Notes: generated from the sequence alone by a model not told the origin. A DNA stretch of 43,321 bases from Thermoflexia bacterium (GCA_011192155.1 DUEK01000049.1:1-43321), one strand, 5' to 3'; positions 7,685-17,305 are shown, numbered from the stretch's first letter. A program made the numbers and translations.

Positions 7685-9271
7685 TTGATCCAGCGAAAGA
7701 CTCAGAACCCAGACTATTGGGGCGATGAGTTTGTGATTACGCCCGACGATTTACAATACCTGAGCACGCTACTAGTCGAAGATGAGTTACCGCGTTCGGC
7801 AGCGGAATTAGGTCGTGTGTTGATTTTGTATCGCTGCCAACAGGAAGAGATGCTCATAGAGCGTGCCATGTCCAAAGGCATCCCCTATCAGCCCAAGCGC
7901 AGCTACAAGGAGGGGGAGGAAGTGGTCTTCCCAGCGATGGACTATCGGGTGGGGAAAGTCGTGGGAACACGTCCTGGCCGCAACCCTGAATACGGCGCGT
8001 TTCAGGTCATCCAGGTAGAGTTTGAGACGGGCAAGAAGCGAGAGTTTGCCTCCGAATTGACGGCCGAACACCCCCTCAATCACGAGCCGCAAGCCAGTGT
8101 CGTGGAGGATGCCGACCTGCACTCGCCAGAGGAATTGGTCGAAATGTATGGCGCGCAGGTCGTGGAGAAGCTGGAGCAGGGACTTGAATCTGAGCCTGAC
8201 TTTACTCGACTGGCCGGCAAGTGGTTCCCCAAGGACTTGTTGGTGGAGATACACGTTGGTCACCTGAACCTAGCAGAAGCTGTCCTTGATATGGCGAGTG
8301 GAGGGCCTTTGCCAACAGAAGACCTGCTGGGCGATCTGGAACTGCCGGAGGAGATTACGCCTCAGCTACGCATCTTTTCGCTGAACTATGCCCTGCAGGA
8401 GGACGAGCGATTTGACGAAGTCGGACCGGCGGGTGAAGTGCTTTGGTTCCTCCGCCGGTTGGAACCAGCAGCGGTGCAATCCGCTCCCCTCTATTTGCAA
8501 TACGAGCCTCTGGAGTACGACCCTGCGTTGCTGACCAGCGAGATGCAGGCATTGGAGCAGCAACTGGATGACGAGTGGTCGGACATAGATGGTGCTGACA
8601 AAGCGCCCGGCCCGATAATGGTCGTGTTGACCTATCCCCACTGGAAATCCGGCACGCTGCCTCTTTCGAAGCAGCTAGCGTGCTTGTTCCCGACTGGCCG
8701 CACGCGTCGTATTCGTTTCACGTTTGTCGATGGCGATACGGGCGAGGAGATGCCGGGCTGGGTCGTGCGTGAACGTCGCTACGTCTGTGGCCTGGAGGAA
8801 TGGTACGAGAAGCACGACGTACTCGTAGGGACTTGTCTCGAATTGGAGCGTGGTGAAAAGCCAGGAACGGTCATAGTCCGGCCACGCAGCCGCCGCCCCA
8901 GGCGAGAGTGGGTACGCGTTGCGTTACCGATCGGGGGACGGCTCACTTTTGAGACGCGTAAGCAACTCATTGCCTGTGATTACGATGAATTGATGATCGT
9001 GGTGGAGGAAAATCCCCAGGCGGTGGAAGAAATATGGAGTAGCGTGCGCGAGCAGGGGCTTCCGTTGAGCCACTTGATTTCCGAGATATTTCCAGAATTG
9101 GCCAAGCTGAGCCCTCAAGGGACTGTCCATGCTGCTGCGCTCTACAGTGCGGTTAACGTCATAACGCGCACCCCCCCGGGGCCATTGCTGGCTGAACTGG
9201 TCGTTGGCGATACCTACGCTCCGGTGGGCGATAATTACTGGGTCTTGCGCACAACATCCGATGGGTTTTAG
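7685..9271 (+). CDS. Hypothetical protein, 528 aa
   Basis: Long ORF with TTG start; no family recognised. Confidence 0.75.
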   Translation: MIQRKTQNPDYWGDEFVITPDDLQYLSTLLVEDELPRSAAELGRVLILYRCQQEEMLIERAMSKGIPYQPKRSYKEGEEVVFPAMDYRVGKVVGTRPGRNPEYGAFQVIQVEFETGKKREFASELTAEHPLNHEPQASVVEDADLHSPEELVEMYGAQVVEKLEQGLESEPDFTRLAGKWFPKDLLVEIHVGHLNLAEAVLDMASGGPLPTEDLLGDLELPEEITPQLRIFSLNYALQEDERFDEVGPAGEVLWFLRRLEPAAVQSAPLYLQYEPLEYDPALLTSEMQALEQQLDDEWSDIDGADKAPGPIMVVLTYPHWKSGTLPLSKQLACLFPTGRTRRIRFTFVDGDTGEEMPGWVVRERRYVCGLEEWYEKHDVLVGTCLELERGEKPGTVIVRPRSRRPRREWVRVALPIGGRLTFETRKQLIACDYDELMIVVEENPQAVEEIWSSVREQGLPLSHLISEIFPELAKLSPQGTVHAAALYSAVNVITRTPPGPLLAELVVGDTYAPVGDNYWVLRTTSDGF

Positions 9272-9277
9272 ATTTCA

Positions 9278-9730
9278 ATGAGTAAAATGACTGTTCCTCC
9301 TTTGTTGCCAGCACTGGTCAAGCCCACGCTTGATACGCCATTTCACATTGATTATGATTGGTGGGAGCGGAAGCAACTGCACATCGGCGTGGAACTGCAA
9401 TCCCACCTCTGTCAGGAGCATCGGGCTGTTTTCGACAAGGAACACTTTGACCTGGAAAAAATAGACTGGGTGGATGAAAAGACAGGTCAGGTCAAACAAG
9501 TGATTGGCCTGCAACACGTGCTGCAAGTTCATTGCAGCAAGCAGCCCGACTATATCCACGAAGGCCTGTCGTTGGTAGATACAGTTTTTCGCATCTTTTT
9601 GGCTAATGGCAACACGCCCCTGACTTGCCGGGAGTTGAGCAGCATCGTTGGCGGCCTTCCAAAGAGGATACTACGTACGCTATCAGGAACGAGTGTCTAC
9701 AAGGGCATCCGACCTGCGCCACAAGATTGA
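9278..9730 (+). CDS. Hypothetical protein, 150 aa, cotranscribed with upstream ORF
   Basis: ORF 6 bp downstream of previous stop; C-terminal helical segment LTCRELSSIVGGLPKRILRTL suggests a wHTH-like fold (weak). Confidence 0.7.
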   Translation: MSKMTVPPLLPALVKPTLDTPFHIDYDWWERKQLHIGVELQSHLCQEHRAVFDKEHFDLEKIDWVDEKTGQVKQVIGLQHVLQVHCSKQPDYIHEGLSLVDTVFRIFLANGNTPLTCRELSSIVGGLPKRILRTLSGTSVYKGIRPAPQD

Positions 9731-9761
9731 CCATCGCTTGTCCCACTATCCCTGATACTCG

Positions 9762-9783
9762 CGCCGCGACGACAGTCGCGGCG
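9762..9783 (+). terminator. Hairpin cgccgcgac-gaca-gtcgcggcg
   Basis: 9-bp perfect stem downstream of 9278-9730 followed by weak T-rich tail. Confidence 0.5.
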
Positions 9784-9875
9784 TTGTCATTTACCATCAC
9801 GTTTGCATCATCACGTCTGTTAAAGTGCGTGAGGCTTGACAGGGATGTTTCATTCGGTTAGAATACCACCGTCGC

Positions 9876-9949
9876 GCCCCAGTAGCTCAACTGGATAGAG
9901 CACCGGACTTCTAATCCGACGGTTGCAGGTTCAAGTCCTGCCTGGGGTG
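9876..9949 (+). tRNA. tRNA-Arg (anticodon TCT)
   Basis: GCCCCAG/CTGGGGT acceptor, GCTC..GAGC D-arm, CTTCTAA anticodon loop, GCAGG-TTCAAGT-CCTGC T-arm; no encoded CCA. Confidence 0.95.
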
Positions 9950-10026
9950 CTTGACATATGGATTGTTGCAAGGAGGGCGATGGGCGAAAAGGGCGGGATG
10001 ACCGAGGTCATGCCCAGAATGCGACA

Positions 10027-11061
10027 ATGAGCGCACCCGTACTTGTTACCGGTGCAACCGGTTTCCTGGGGCACACGCTGTGCCCCTATCTTGTTGAGCG
10101 TGGGTATCGGTTGCGGGCGCTCGTGCGTACTTCCAGCGCTTGGGAATTCTTATCCCCTCTGGGAGTGGAGTTGGCCTGGGGTGATGTCTGTGACGCCGAG
10201 ACCGTCCGCGCGGCTGCTGAAGGCTGTCGGATGGTGGTACATGCCGCGGGCAAATTCCGCTTCTGGGGACAGCGCGAGGACTTTTTCGCCGTCAACCTGG
10301 ATGGGACACGCAATGTGCTGGAGGCGGCGCGACAGGCTGGCACCGAGCGATTTATCTTTATATCCACCATTGCTGTCATCGGCGCACCCCGCGCCCAAGT
10401 GACGATAGACGAGACCTATCCTCCTACCCCGTGGGACGCCTATCAGCGCAGCAAGCTGGAGGCCGAACGGCTGACCTTGCGCTATCATCAAGAGCATGGA
10501 TTGCCCGCTCTCGTACTTCGGCCCGGCGCGTTCTATGGGCCAGGCAGTCGCTACGCCTTCAATCGTTTGTTCTTCGGGGATCTGCTAAAGGGCCTGCCGG
10601 TACAGATACACGGCGGACGCCGCATCACTTTTCCCGTATACATCCGTGACGTGGCCCAGGGCATCGCCCTGTCGCTCGAGCGGGGGCGGCCAGGTGAGAT
10701 ATACGATATCTGCGGCCCCAGCATGAGCCATCGGGAGGTCAACAGCATAGTGGATGGATTGCTGGGCTACCGCACCCGACGACTTGACGCGCCTTCCTGG
10801 GCCATGCTGACCCTGGCGCGGGCGTGGACCTGGCTTTCACGCTACACCGGCCGCGAGCCTTACTACCCTCTCAACCTGGCCCTCTACGTCTTTTATGACT
10901 GGAGGATATCTAGCGAGAAGGCTCAGCGTGAGTTAGGATTTGTTCCCACCCCGTTCGAAGAAGGCGCGCGAGCGACGTTGGCGTGGTATCGGGAGATTGG
11001 CGTAGGGCCAACCAACTGGCTGACGAGGTTAGTGGCGTCCATAACCCGGAGGGAACTATGA
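10027..11061 (+). CDS. NAD-dependent epimerase/dehydratase (extended SDR)
   Basis: VLVTGATGFLGHTL, YQRSKLEAE, FYGPGSRYAF; start MSAPVLV preferred. Confidence 0.9.
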   Translation: MSAPVLVTGATGFLGHTLCPYLVERGYRLRALVRTSSAWEFLSPLGVELAWGDVCDAETVRAAAEGCRMVVHAAGKFRFWGQREDFFAVNLDGTRNVLEAARQAGTERFIFISTIAVIGAPRAQVTIDETYPPTPWDAYQRSKLEAERLTLRYHQEHGLPALVLRPGAFYGPGSRYAFNRLFFGDLLKGLPVQIHGGRRITFPVYIRDVAQGIALSLERGRPGEIYDICGPSMSHREVNSIVDGLLGYRTRRLDAPSWAMLTLARAWTWLSRYTGREPYYPLNLALYVFYDWRISSEKAQRELGFVPTPFEEGARATLAWYREIGVGPTNWLTRLVASITRREL

Positions 11062-12731
11062 AGATCGTTAGCGTAAGCCAAATGCGCCTTATTGAGGCCG
11101 CTTCGGATGCGGCGGGCCACTCCTATGCGGCGATGATGGAGCAGGCCGGTCGAGCCGTGGCCGAGGCCATCACCGCGCGGCGAGATGTGCAGGATAAGCT
11201 AGCGCTCGTTTTGGTGGGGCCGGGCAATAACGGCGGCGATGGACTGGTGGCCGCGCGCTATCTGGCCGAGGCCGGTTCGCGTCCCGTATGTTACCTGCTC
11301 AAGCCCCGTGACCCCGCTCAAGACGAGAACTTTCGCCTAGTGCAAGAGCGGGGACTGATCATCGTGCTTGCTGATGAGGATGGAAACGAGGGTGAGAGAT
11401 GGCGCAAACTCCACCGCCTAGCGCGCGAGGCCGATGTGGTGGTAGACGCCCTGCTGGGCACCGGAGCGCGGCTTCCCTTGCGAGGCCCGTTGGCCGAGAC
11501 GCTGACTGTGGTTGGGCGGACGCTGGCGGCGCGCAAGAGAGACCCTCGCAGGCAGTTGACGTCGTTAGCCCACGCTTCCGCCCCTGCCGGGCGGGATTAT
11601 CCATTCAGTGTGGCCGTGGATGGCCCTAGCGGACTAGACTATGACGATGGTGCGTTGGACGCGGCTGCGCTCCCGGCCGATCTCACCGTGACCTTTGCCT
11701 ACCCCAAACCCGGTCACTTTCGCTTCCCCGGCGCTGGCTCCCTGGGCGAGTTGGTCGTCGCCGACATTGGCACCGACCCGGATCTGGCGACCGAAGTATC
11801 GCTGGAGGTCGTCACGCCAGAGATGGTGAGAGAATGGTTGCCGCTCCGCCCGCCAGACAGCCACAAGGGAACTTTTGGCAAAACGTTGATCGTGGCCGGA
11901 TCGGTCAACTATACCGGCGCGGCCTACCTCTCCGGCGCGGCGGCGACCCGGGCCGGGACCGGCCTGGCGACAATGGCGCTGCCGGCAGCTATCCACACTG
12001 CCGTCGCGGCTCGGCTAGCTGAGGCGACTTATCTCCTGCTGCCTCACGAACTGGGCGTCATTGCATCTAGCGCCGCCCGCGTGGTGGCCGAGAGAATAGA
12101 AGAATACGACGCCTTGCTTTTAGGGCCGGGCCTGGGATGCGAACGGGAAACCATAGCCTTTGTCGAGGCCCTGTTGGGCGGCGGAGGACGGAGACGTTTG
12201 GGTTTTGGGGGCGGCGAGGAGGACAAAGCTTTGCCATCTCCATTGCCTCCCCTGGTGGTGGACGCCGATGGATTGAACATCCTGGCCCAGATGGAGAATT
12301 GGCCGGAGCGGTTGCCGCCTGAAAGCGTCTTGACCCCACACCCCGGCGAGATGGCGCGGCTGATGAACTGCACCATCGGTGACGTGCAGGCCGACCGGGT
12401 GGCTGCGGCGCGGTCGCAATCCGCCGCCTGGGGCCAGGTGGTCGTGCTCAAGGGAGCGCACACCGTTGTCGCTGCGCCCGATGGTCGAATCGGAATCGAA
12501 CCTTTTGTCAATTCTGGGTTGGCTACAGCCGGGACAGGGGACGTTTTAGCGGGGACGATCGTAGCTCTACTGGCGCAGGAGTTGGGCGCGTTCGAGGCCG
12601 CTGCCGCTGGCGCTTACCTGCACGGATTGGCCGGAGAACTGGCGCGGGCAGAGTTGGGTGCGGCAGGGATGGTCGCTGGAGACGTGCTGGCCCGTTTGCC
12701 ACAGGCGTGGCGACACACAGTCGGCGCGTGA
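11058..12731 (+). CDS. nnr: Bifunctional NAD(P)H-hydrate epimerase / ADP-dependent NAD(P)H-hydrate dehydratase
   Basis: Epimerase GPGNNGGDGLVAAR; dehydratase HKGTFGKTLIVAGS, LTPHPGEMARL, GTGDVLAGTI; ATGA overlap with upstream gene. Confidence 0.95.
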   Translation: MKIVSVSQMRLIEAASDAAGHSYAAMMEQAGRAVAEAITARRDVQDKLALVLVGPGNNGGDGLVAARYLAEAGSRPVCYLLKPRDPAQDENFRLVQERGLIIVLADEDGNEGERWRKLHRLAREADVVVDALLGTGARLPLRGPLAETLTVVGRTLAARKRDPRRQLTSLAHASAPAGRDYPFSVAVDGPSGLDYDDGALDAAALPADLTVTFAYPKPGHFRFPGAGSLGELVVADIGTDPDLATEVSLEVVTPEMVREWLPLRPPDSHKGTFGKTLIVAGSVNYTGAAYLSGAAATRAGTGLATMALPAAIHTAVAARLAEATYLLLPHELGVIASSAARVVAERIEEYDALLLGPGLGCERETIAFVEALLGGGGRRRLGFGGGEEDKALPSPLPPLVVDADGLNILAQMENWPERLPPESVLTPHPGEMARLMNCTIGDVQADRVAAARSQSAAWGQVVVLKGAHTVVAAPDGRIGIEPFVNSGLATAGTGDVLAGTIVALLAQELGAFEAAAAGAYLHGLAGELARAELGAAGMVAGDVLARLPQAWRHTVGA

Positions 12732-12738
12732 TGCGATC

Positions 12739-13003
12739 AACTGCTGCTAAGAAACAGCTTTTTTGGAAAAACCCCCAAACCCGCCCTCGCTGTTTCGTAA
12801 CTACCCAGCCACTGCTTACAGCTCCCGTCCCAGGGGCGCCTTGTGCGGAGGATGGCTACTCAGAATACAGTGCTCTCGCCCACACCGCCCTCGGGGACGA
12901 GGGCTGAGAGCCTGAAACGTTCAAATTTGCGCTGGTCTGGGTAGTTACGCTGTTTCTTGTAAAATGAAGAACGTCGTAGGGGTTTGGGGCGCTGACCATC
13001 GGC
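12739..13003. repeat. Family-C palindromic repeat (intergenic copy), interrupted by a second element
   Basis: actgctg..aagaaacagcttttttggaaaaacccccaaaccc...gctgtttc[insert]ttgtaaaatgaagaacgtcgtaggggtttggggcgctgacc aligns with 40547-40643. Confidence 0.85.
12797..12948. mobile_element. MITE-like 152-bp element with 12-bp TIRs and 8-bp TSD gctgtttc
   Basis: TIRs gtaactacccag (12797-12808) / ctgggtagttac (12937-12948); TSD 12789-12796 and 12949-12956; no coding potential. Confidence 0.9.
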
Positions 13004-13023
13004 CCACGGGGCCAATGGTCAGC
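12991..13023. terminator. Bidirectional hairpin gctgaccatcggccc / gggccaatggtcagc
   Basis: 15-bp arms, one mismatch, between convergent nnr (+) and YtxH-like gene (-). Confidence 0.5.
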
Positions 13024-13037
13024 TGACGGATAATATG

Positions 13038-13406
13038 CTATGCGGCCGCGGCGGGCTCGGGTTCCGCTTTCTTCTGGCCCTTGACAGAGGAGGTAGCGGC
13101 CTTTTTTGTCGCTTCGACCGCCTCTGCCAATTGCTTCTGACCTTCTTCCAAAACGACCTTGCTCTGGCGTTGGAGTTCCTCGGTGCGGCGCTTGATGTCG
13201 GCGGCCACTGCCTCGGCCTTGGCCCGAGCTTCGCCCAGAGTATCCTCGGCCTTGCTCTGCAACTCGACGCCCCTCTGCCGAATCTGCTCGCGGGTTTCCT
13301 CTCCTGATTGTGGAGCCAGGAGCAGGGCGGCCGCTGCGCCAACCAGCCCGCCTACCAGAAAACCTGCAAAGAAGGACCCAATCTCACTACCACTATTGTT
13401 GCTCAT
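13038..13406 (-). CDS. YtxH domain-containing protein
   Basis: FFAGFLVGGLVGAAAALLLAPQSGEETREQIRQRG. Confidence 0.85.
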   Translation of the reverse strand: MSNNSGSEIGSFFAGFLVGGLVGAAAALLLAPQSGEETREQIRQRGVELQSKAEDTLGEARAKAEAVAADIKRRTEELQRQSKVVLEEGQKQLAEAVEATKKAATSSVKGQKKAEPEPAAAA

Positions 13407-13436
13407 TGACTTACCTCCCTCAATATACTAGTTGTT

Positions 13437-13994
13437 CTACTCTTCATTTTTGGGATCGCGTCCGCGACCACTTTCGCGCAATCCACCGATTTCGCGCGCG
13501 ATGCGCTGCAACCCGGACAAATAACCAGACCACTTTATCACCGGCGAGACGACGTTGTGGCTGACGAACTGGGTCGTCCCGCGCACGGTCGCCAGCGTCT
13601 CGTTGACCGCTTCCAACATCGGCTTGATCTCGTCCCGCAGCAACACGACCAGCGATTGTACTTGCAGCATCAGGATGATCAGCAACAGGCCGATGAGCAG
13701 CGTCTCGAACGCGACAAAGATGATGGCTGCATCTCGTAGCAACCCCACCACGATCGAGCCGGGGCTGGGGGGACCGCCGACTTGCGCGGCCTGATATGCG
13801 TCCATCGAAAGGAACACCAGCAATGCGATCAAGCTCAACAGCAACAGGCCGGCTACAACCAGGCCAGTGATCAACATCTTTCGCGCTCGTAGCTCTGCGG
13901 GCGATGGTTCAGCGGGCAGTTCAACGGTTGCTGATGGTTCCAATTTAGGCGACTCTTCTGCGGGCACGGAGGATTGAGCTTTCATAAAAGTCAT
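13437..13994 (-). CDS. Hypothetical membrane protein
   Basis: Two TM segments; start overlaps mnmA stop. Confidence 0.75.
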   Translation of the reverse strand: MTFMKAQSSVPAEESPKLEPSATVELPAEPSPAELRARKMLITGLVVAGLLLLSLIALLVFLSMDAYQAAQVGGPPSPGSIVVGLLRDAAIIFVAFETLLIGLLLIILMLQVQSLVVLLRDEIKPMLEAVNETLATVRGTTQFVSHNVVSPVIKWSGYLSGLQRIAREIGGLRESGRGRDPKNEE

Positions 13995-15085
13995 TATAGC
14001 ATAGATTCTTGGGCTTTACAAATGGCCCCTCCACCTAGCACAATTTCGCCGTCGTATAACACCAGAAACTGGCCTGGCGTGACGTCTCGCTGAGGTGAGG
14101 TGAAGCGCACGCTCGCTCGTCCGTGCGGCAGCGGCGTCACTGTGACATCGGTAGACCGCGCCTGGTAGCGGATCTGGGCCTCGGCGCGGAAGGTCGCCGT
14201 GGGAGGCTCTCCATTGATATAGTGCATCCCTGTGACGATACACTCATCCCGCCCTAGCTCGCTCGCCGGCCCAATGATGAGGGCATTCTCGCCCGGCTCG
14301 ATTGCGAGCACATAGAGCGGCTCCGGCGCCGCGATTCCCAATCCCTTGCGCTGTCCGATGGTGTAGGCGGGCAACCCCCGGTGCTGACCCAGCACACGCC
14401 CGGAGGTATCGCGGATGGGGCCGGGACGGAACAGGTGCGGGGCGCGCTGGGCCAGAAAGCGGCGGTAGTCGCCGTCGGCCAGGAAGCAGACGTCCTGGCT
14501 CTCTGGCTGCTCCGCCACAGGCAGGCCGCGTTGGCGAGCGATCTGGCGCACTTTCTCTTTGGTCAGATCGCCCAGGGGAAAGAGAACGTGGGCCAGTTGC
14601 TTTTGATTTAGTATGTGCAGAAAGTAAGATTGATCCTTCTTGGGATCGCGTCCGCGAAAAAGCCGGTAGCGATCCCCGATCTGCTGTACGCGGGCATAGT
14701 GTCCTGTAGCCATAAACGGCGCGCCATGTGCCAGTATTTGATCCAAGAGAAAGCCAAAGCGGATGACTCGGTTGCAGGGGATGCAGGGGTTGGGCGTGCG
14801 CGCGGCTCCGTACTCGGCGACAAAGTAATCCACCACCTGAGCCTCAAAGTCGGCCCTGGCGTCAATGAGAGAGAAGGGGATATCGAGTTGGTCGGCGACC
14901 TGCCGGGCGCGGGCCACCGCTTCGGGCGTACAGCAGGCATTGACGCGAGCCTCGTCTGGCCCAGGCTCGGCCCACAGCCGCAGCATCGCGCTGCTGATCT
15001 TGTACCCCCGCTCTACCAGGAGCGCGGCGGCGACGCTGCTATCCACACCGCCGCTGAGGGCGACGACGACGTGCTCTTTGTTCAT
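13994..15085 (-). CDS. mnmA: tRNA-specific 2-thiouridylase MnmA
   Basis: MNKEHVVVALSGGVDSSVAAALL, NPCIPCNR, KDQSYFL, SQDVCFL; start corrected from ORF track. Confidence 0.95.
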   Translation of the reverse strand: MNKEHVVVALSGGVDSSVAAALLVERGYKISSAMLRLWAEPGPDEARVNACCTPEAVARARQVADQLDIPFSLIDARADFEAQVVDYFVAEYGAARTPNPCIPCNRVIRFGFLLDQILAHGAPFMATGHYARVQQIGDRYRLFRGRDPKKDQSYFLHILNQKQLAHVLFPLGDLTKEKVRQIARQRGLPVAEQPESQDVCFLADGDYRRFLAQRAPHLFRPGPIRDTSGRVLGQHRGLPAYTIGQRKGLGIAAPEPLYVLAIEPGENALIIGPASELGRDECIVTGMHYINGEPPTATFRAEAQIRYQARSTDVTVTPLPHGRASVRFTSPQRDVTPGQFLVLYDGEIVLGGGAICKAQESML

Positions 15086-16263
15086 CTGCTGCACATTCGT
15101 CCGCGCGCCCGCAGCCGCTCGACGATGGGCGGCAACACCTCTAGCACGCGCGCCACGTCGCTCTCGTCGTTGGCGCGGCCCAGCGTGATGCGCAGGCTGC
15201 CGATGCCCCAGTCGCGCGGAATCCCCATCGCTGTTAGCACAAAGGATGGTTCCGCCTCTCCCTCGGCGCAAGCGGCGCCAGAACTGACCGCGATGCCTTC
15301 CAAGTCGAGGTCAAGCACCACCGACTCTCCCTCGACGCCACAAAAGGCAAAGCTGGCGTGGTGGGGCAAGCGGGTTGTGGGGTGGCCGGTCAGACGGCTC
15401 TCTGGGATGGCGTTCAGGATGCCTTTGATGAGTTGATCGCGCAGGCGACGCAGGCGGATTGTTTCGGCCACCCGCCCATCCTCTACCAATTGTAGTGCGG
15501 TCGCCAGCCCCACCGCCCCAGCGACGTTGGACGTACCAGGCCGTCGGCCGCGCTCGTGTCCACCGCCGGTGATGGCGGGTATGAGCGTGGTATTGCGCCG
15601 CACGTAGAGCAGGCCCACTCCCTTGGGGCCGTAGAACTTGTGGGCCGAAAGGGCCATCAGGTCCACGTTCATATTGTCCAGCTCCAGCGGAAGCCGTCCT
15701 GCGGCCTGCACCGCGTCGGTGTGGAAGAGTACGCCGCGCTCGCGGCAGATGCGCCCGATTTTGACCATCGGCTGCACCGTGCCGACCTCGTTGTTAGCCA
15801 TCATCACGCTCACCAGCACTGTGTCTGGGCGGATGGCGGCCGCCACGTCATCGGGGGCCACGCGCCCGCGCTCGTCCACTGGCACGCGCGTGATCTCGAA
15901 ATCAAACAGAGCGCGCAATTGGTCGGTCGTGTGCCCCACGGCGTGGTGCTCGATGGTGGTGGTGACGATATGGTTGCCGCGTCCACTCTGGCGGGCGGCC
16001 CATGCCGCGCCCCGCAGCGCCAGGTTGTCGGCCTCGGTGCCAGAAGCGGTAAAGACGATCTCGGAGGGGCGGCAGTTCAGCACATCGGCGACGGTTTGGC
16101 GCGCTTCTTCCAGCGCGCTGGCGGCGGCTTGACCGAACGTGTGGGCCGATTCGTTGTTGGCAAAGATTTCGTTCCAGTAGGGGGCCATCGCCTCGACCAC
16201 CCGTGGGTCTACGGGTGTGGTGGCAGAGTGGTCCAGGTAGATGTGGTGATTGGGTGTGTTCAT
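15082..16263 (-). CDS. Cysteine desulfurase (IscS/NifS class)
   Basis: YLDHSATTPVDPRV, GTEADNLAL, SAHKFYGPKGVGLLYVRR, SSGAACAEGE; 4-bp overlap with mnmA. Confidence 0.95.
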   Translation of the reverse strand: MNTPNHHIYLDHSATTPVDPRVVEAMAPYWNEIFANNESAHTFGQAAASALEEARQTVADVLNCRPSEIVFTASGTEADNLALRGAAWAARQSGRGNHIVTTTIEHHAVGHTTDQLRALFDFEITRVPVDERGRVAPDDVAAAIRPDTVLVSVMMANNEVGTVQPMVKIGRICRERGVLFHTDAVQAAGRLPLELDNMNVDLMALSAHKFYGPKGVGLLYVRRNTTLIPAITGGGHERGRRPGTSNVAGAVGLATALQLVEDGRVAETIRLRRLRDQLIKGILNAIPESRLTGHPTTRLPHHASFAFCGVEGESVVLDLDLEGIAVSSGAACAEGEAEPSFVLTAMGIPRDWGIGSLRITLGRANDESDVARVLEVLPPIVERLRARGRMCSR

Positions 16264-16343
16264 AGGTTGTCCTTTGTTTGATGGTTGAGGGGTATTGTAG
16301 CACGCGGTGGGGGAGGTGTCAATGGATTGGGGAGGGTGGGGCT

Positions 16344-16380
16344 AAAAAGAAACCGCCGTGACAATTCTTCGGCGGTTCAT
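16344..16380 (-). terminator. Rho-independent terminator downstream of tRNA-Arg(CCG)
   Basis: aaccgccg...cggcggtt stem followed on the minus strand by tttcttttt. Confidence 0.75.
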
Positions 16381-16382
16381 AG

Positions 16383-16454
16383 TACCCCCGCCGCGATTTG
16401 AACGCGGGCCACCGGCTTCGGAGGCCGGTGCTCTATCCACTGAGCTACGGGGGC
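16383..16454 (-). tRNA. tRNA-Arg (anticodon CCG)
   Basis: Reverse complement GCCCCCGTAGCTCAGTGGATAGAGCACCGGCCTCCGAAGCCGGTGGCCCGCGTTCAAATCGCGGCGGGGGTA. Confidence 0.95.
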
Positions 16455-16506
16455 ATACGCCTCTTATACCACACAAGGCGCAAAGGCGCAAATCAGAGCC
16501 GATTGC

Positions 16507-17100
16507 TCACAGCCGCAGTTCCAGTTGGATCTCGTCCCGCACTGGGATGTCAGCAAAGCCCGCTTCCACGCCGCCGTGATGCTCAACCAACCTGCCCGCA
16601 AGTATTCCCGTGATTGTGAACCCAACCCGCTGGTAGAGCGCCAGTGCAGGCAGATCATCGTTGCTCGTGGCGACGATGATGCGTGTTGCGCCCTCAGCAC
16701 GTGCAGCCTCGGCTACCGCTGCGATCAGTTTCCTCGCCACACCCCGGCCTTGCCACTGGGGCAGGACGTTGAGAGTTATCAAGGTATCTGCATCTCCTTT
16801 GCGGGCATAGCTGACCGCGCCGACGATTTCGCCTTCATCGCAGGCGACGTAGGCTGGCAGTGTGTCTACCTGGTAACTGTGGTCAAAGCACTCGATCTCT
16901 GTCTCGCCCCAAAAGTAGTAGGTCAACTCGGCGATTTGTCGGCGGTCGGCGGGAGTGGATGGTCGGATGGTGAGCGGCGGACGCGGCGCCTCTCCGCGTG
17001 GGCCGGTCACCTCCAATCGAGCATGGGTCAGGCACAAATAGTCCCCGTTACCACGGTCACGATAAAGGGCATTGGCATCGCAGTAAGCACACGAATTCAT
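16507..17100 (-). CDS. GNAT family N-acetyltransferase with small N-terminal Cys-rich segment
   Basis: LNVLPQWQGRGVARKLIAAVAEAARAEGATRIIVATSNDDLPALALYQRVGF; N-term CAYCDANALY...CLTH. Confidence 0.85.
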   Translation of the reverse strand: MNSCAYCDANALYRDRGNGDYLCLTHARLEVTGPRGEAPRPPLTIRPSTPADRRQIAELTYYFWGETEIECFDHSYQVDTLPAYVACDEGEIVGAVSYARKGDADTLITLNVLPQWQGRGVARKLIAAVAEAARAEGATRIIVATSNDDLPALALYQRVGFTITGILAGRLVEHHGGVEAGFADIPVRDEIQLELRL

Positions 17101-17305
17101 CTTTTGCTCCTTGCGTCAGATGGTGTTACAATTACGCTGTTCGGAGTGAGAGTGTCGGAAAAAGGTATCTGGCTGCATTGTCAGTTTACGATGATTCCCA
17201 TATTACTTGGGTTACGGCCCTGTTACAGTGAGGTTTCTCCTAGTGGGCAGCGTGTAGATTATACCCTCTTGTGACGGGGAGAGTAATCAAGGGGTAAACA
17301 AACCT

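Noticed and set aside
13994-15271. Extended MnmA ORF (425 aa)
   Set aside because: N-terminal 62 codons are antisense-like readthrough of the cysteine desulfurase gene; true start is MNKEHVVVALSGGVDSS.
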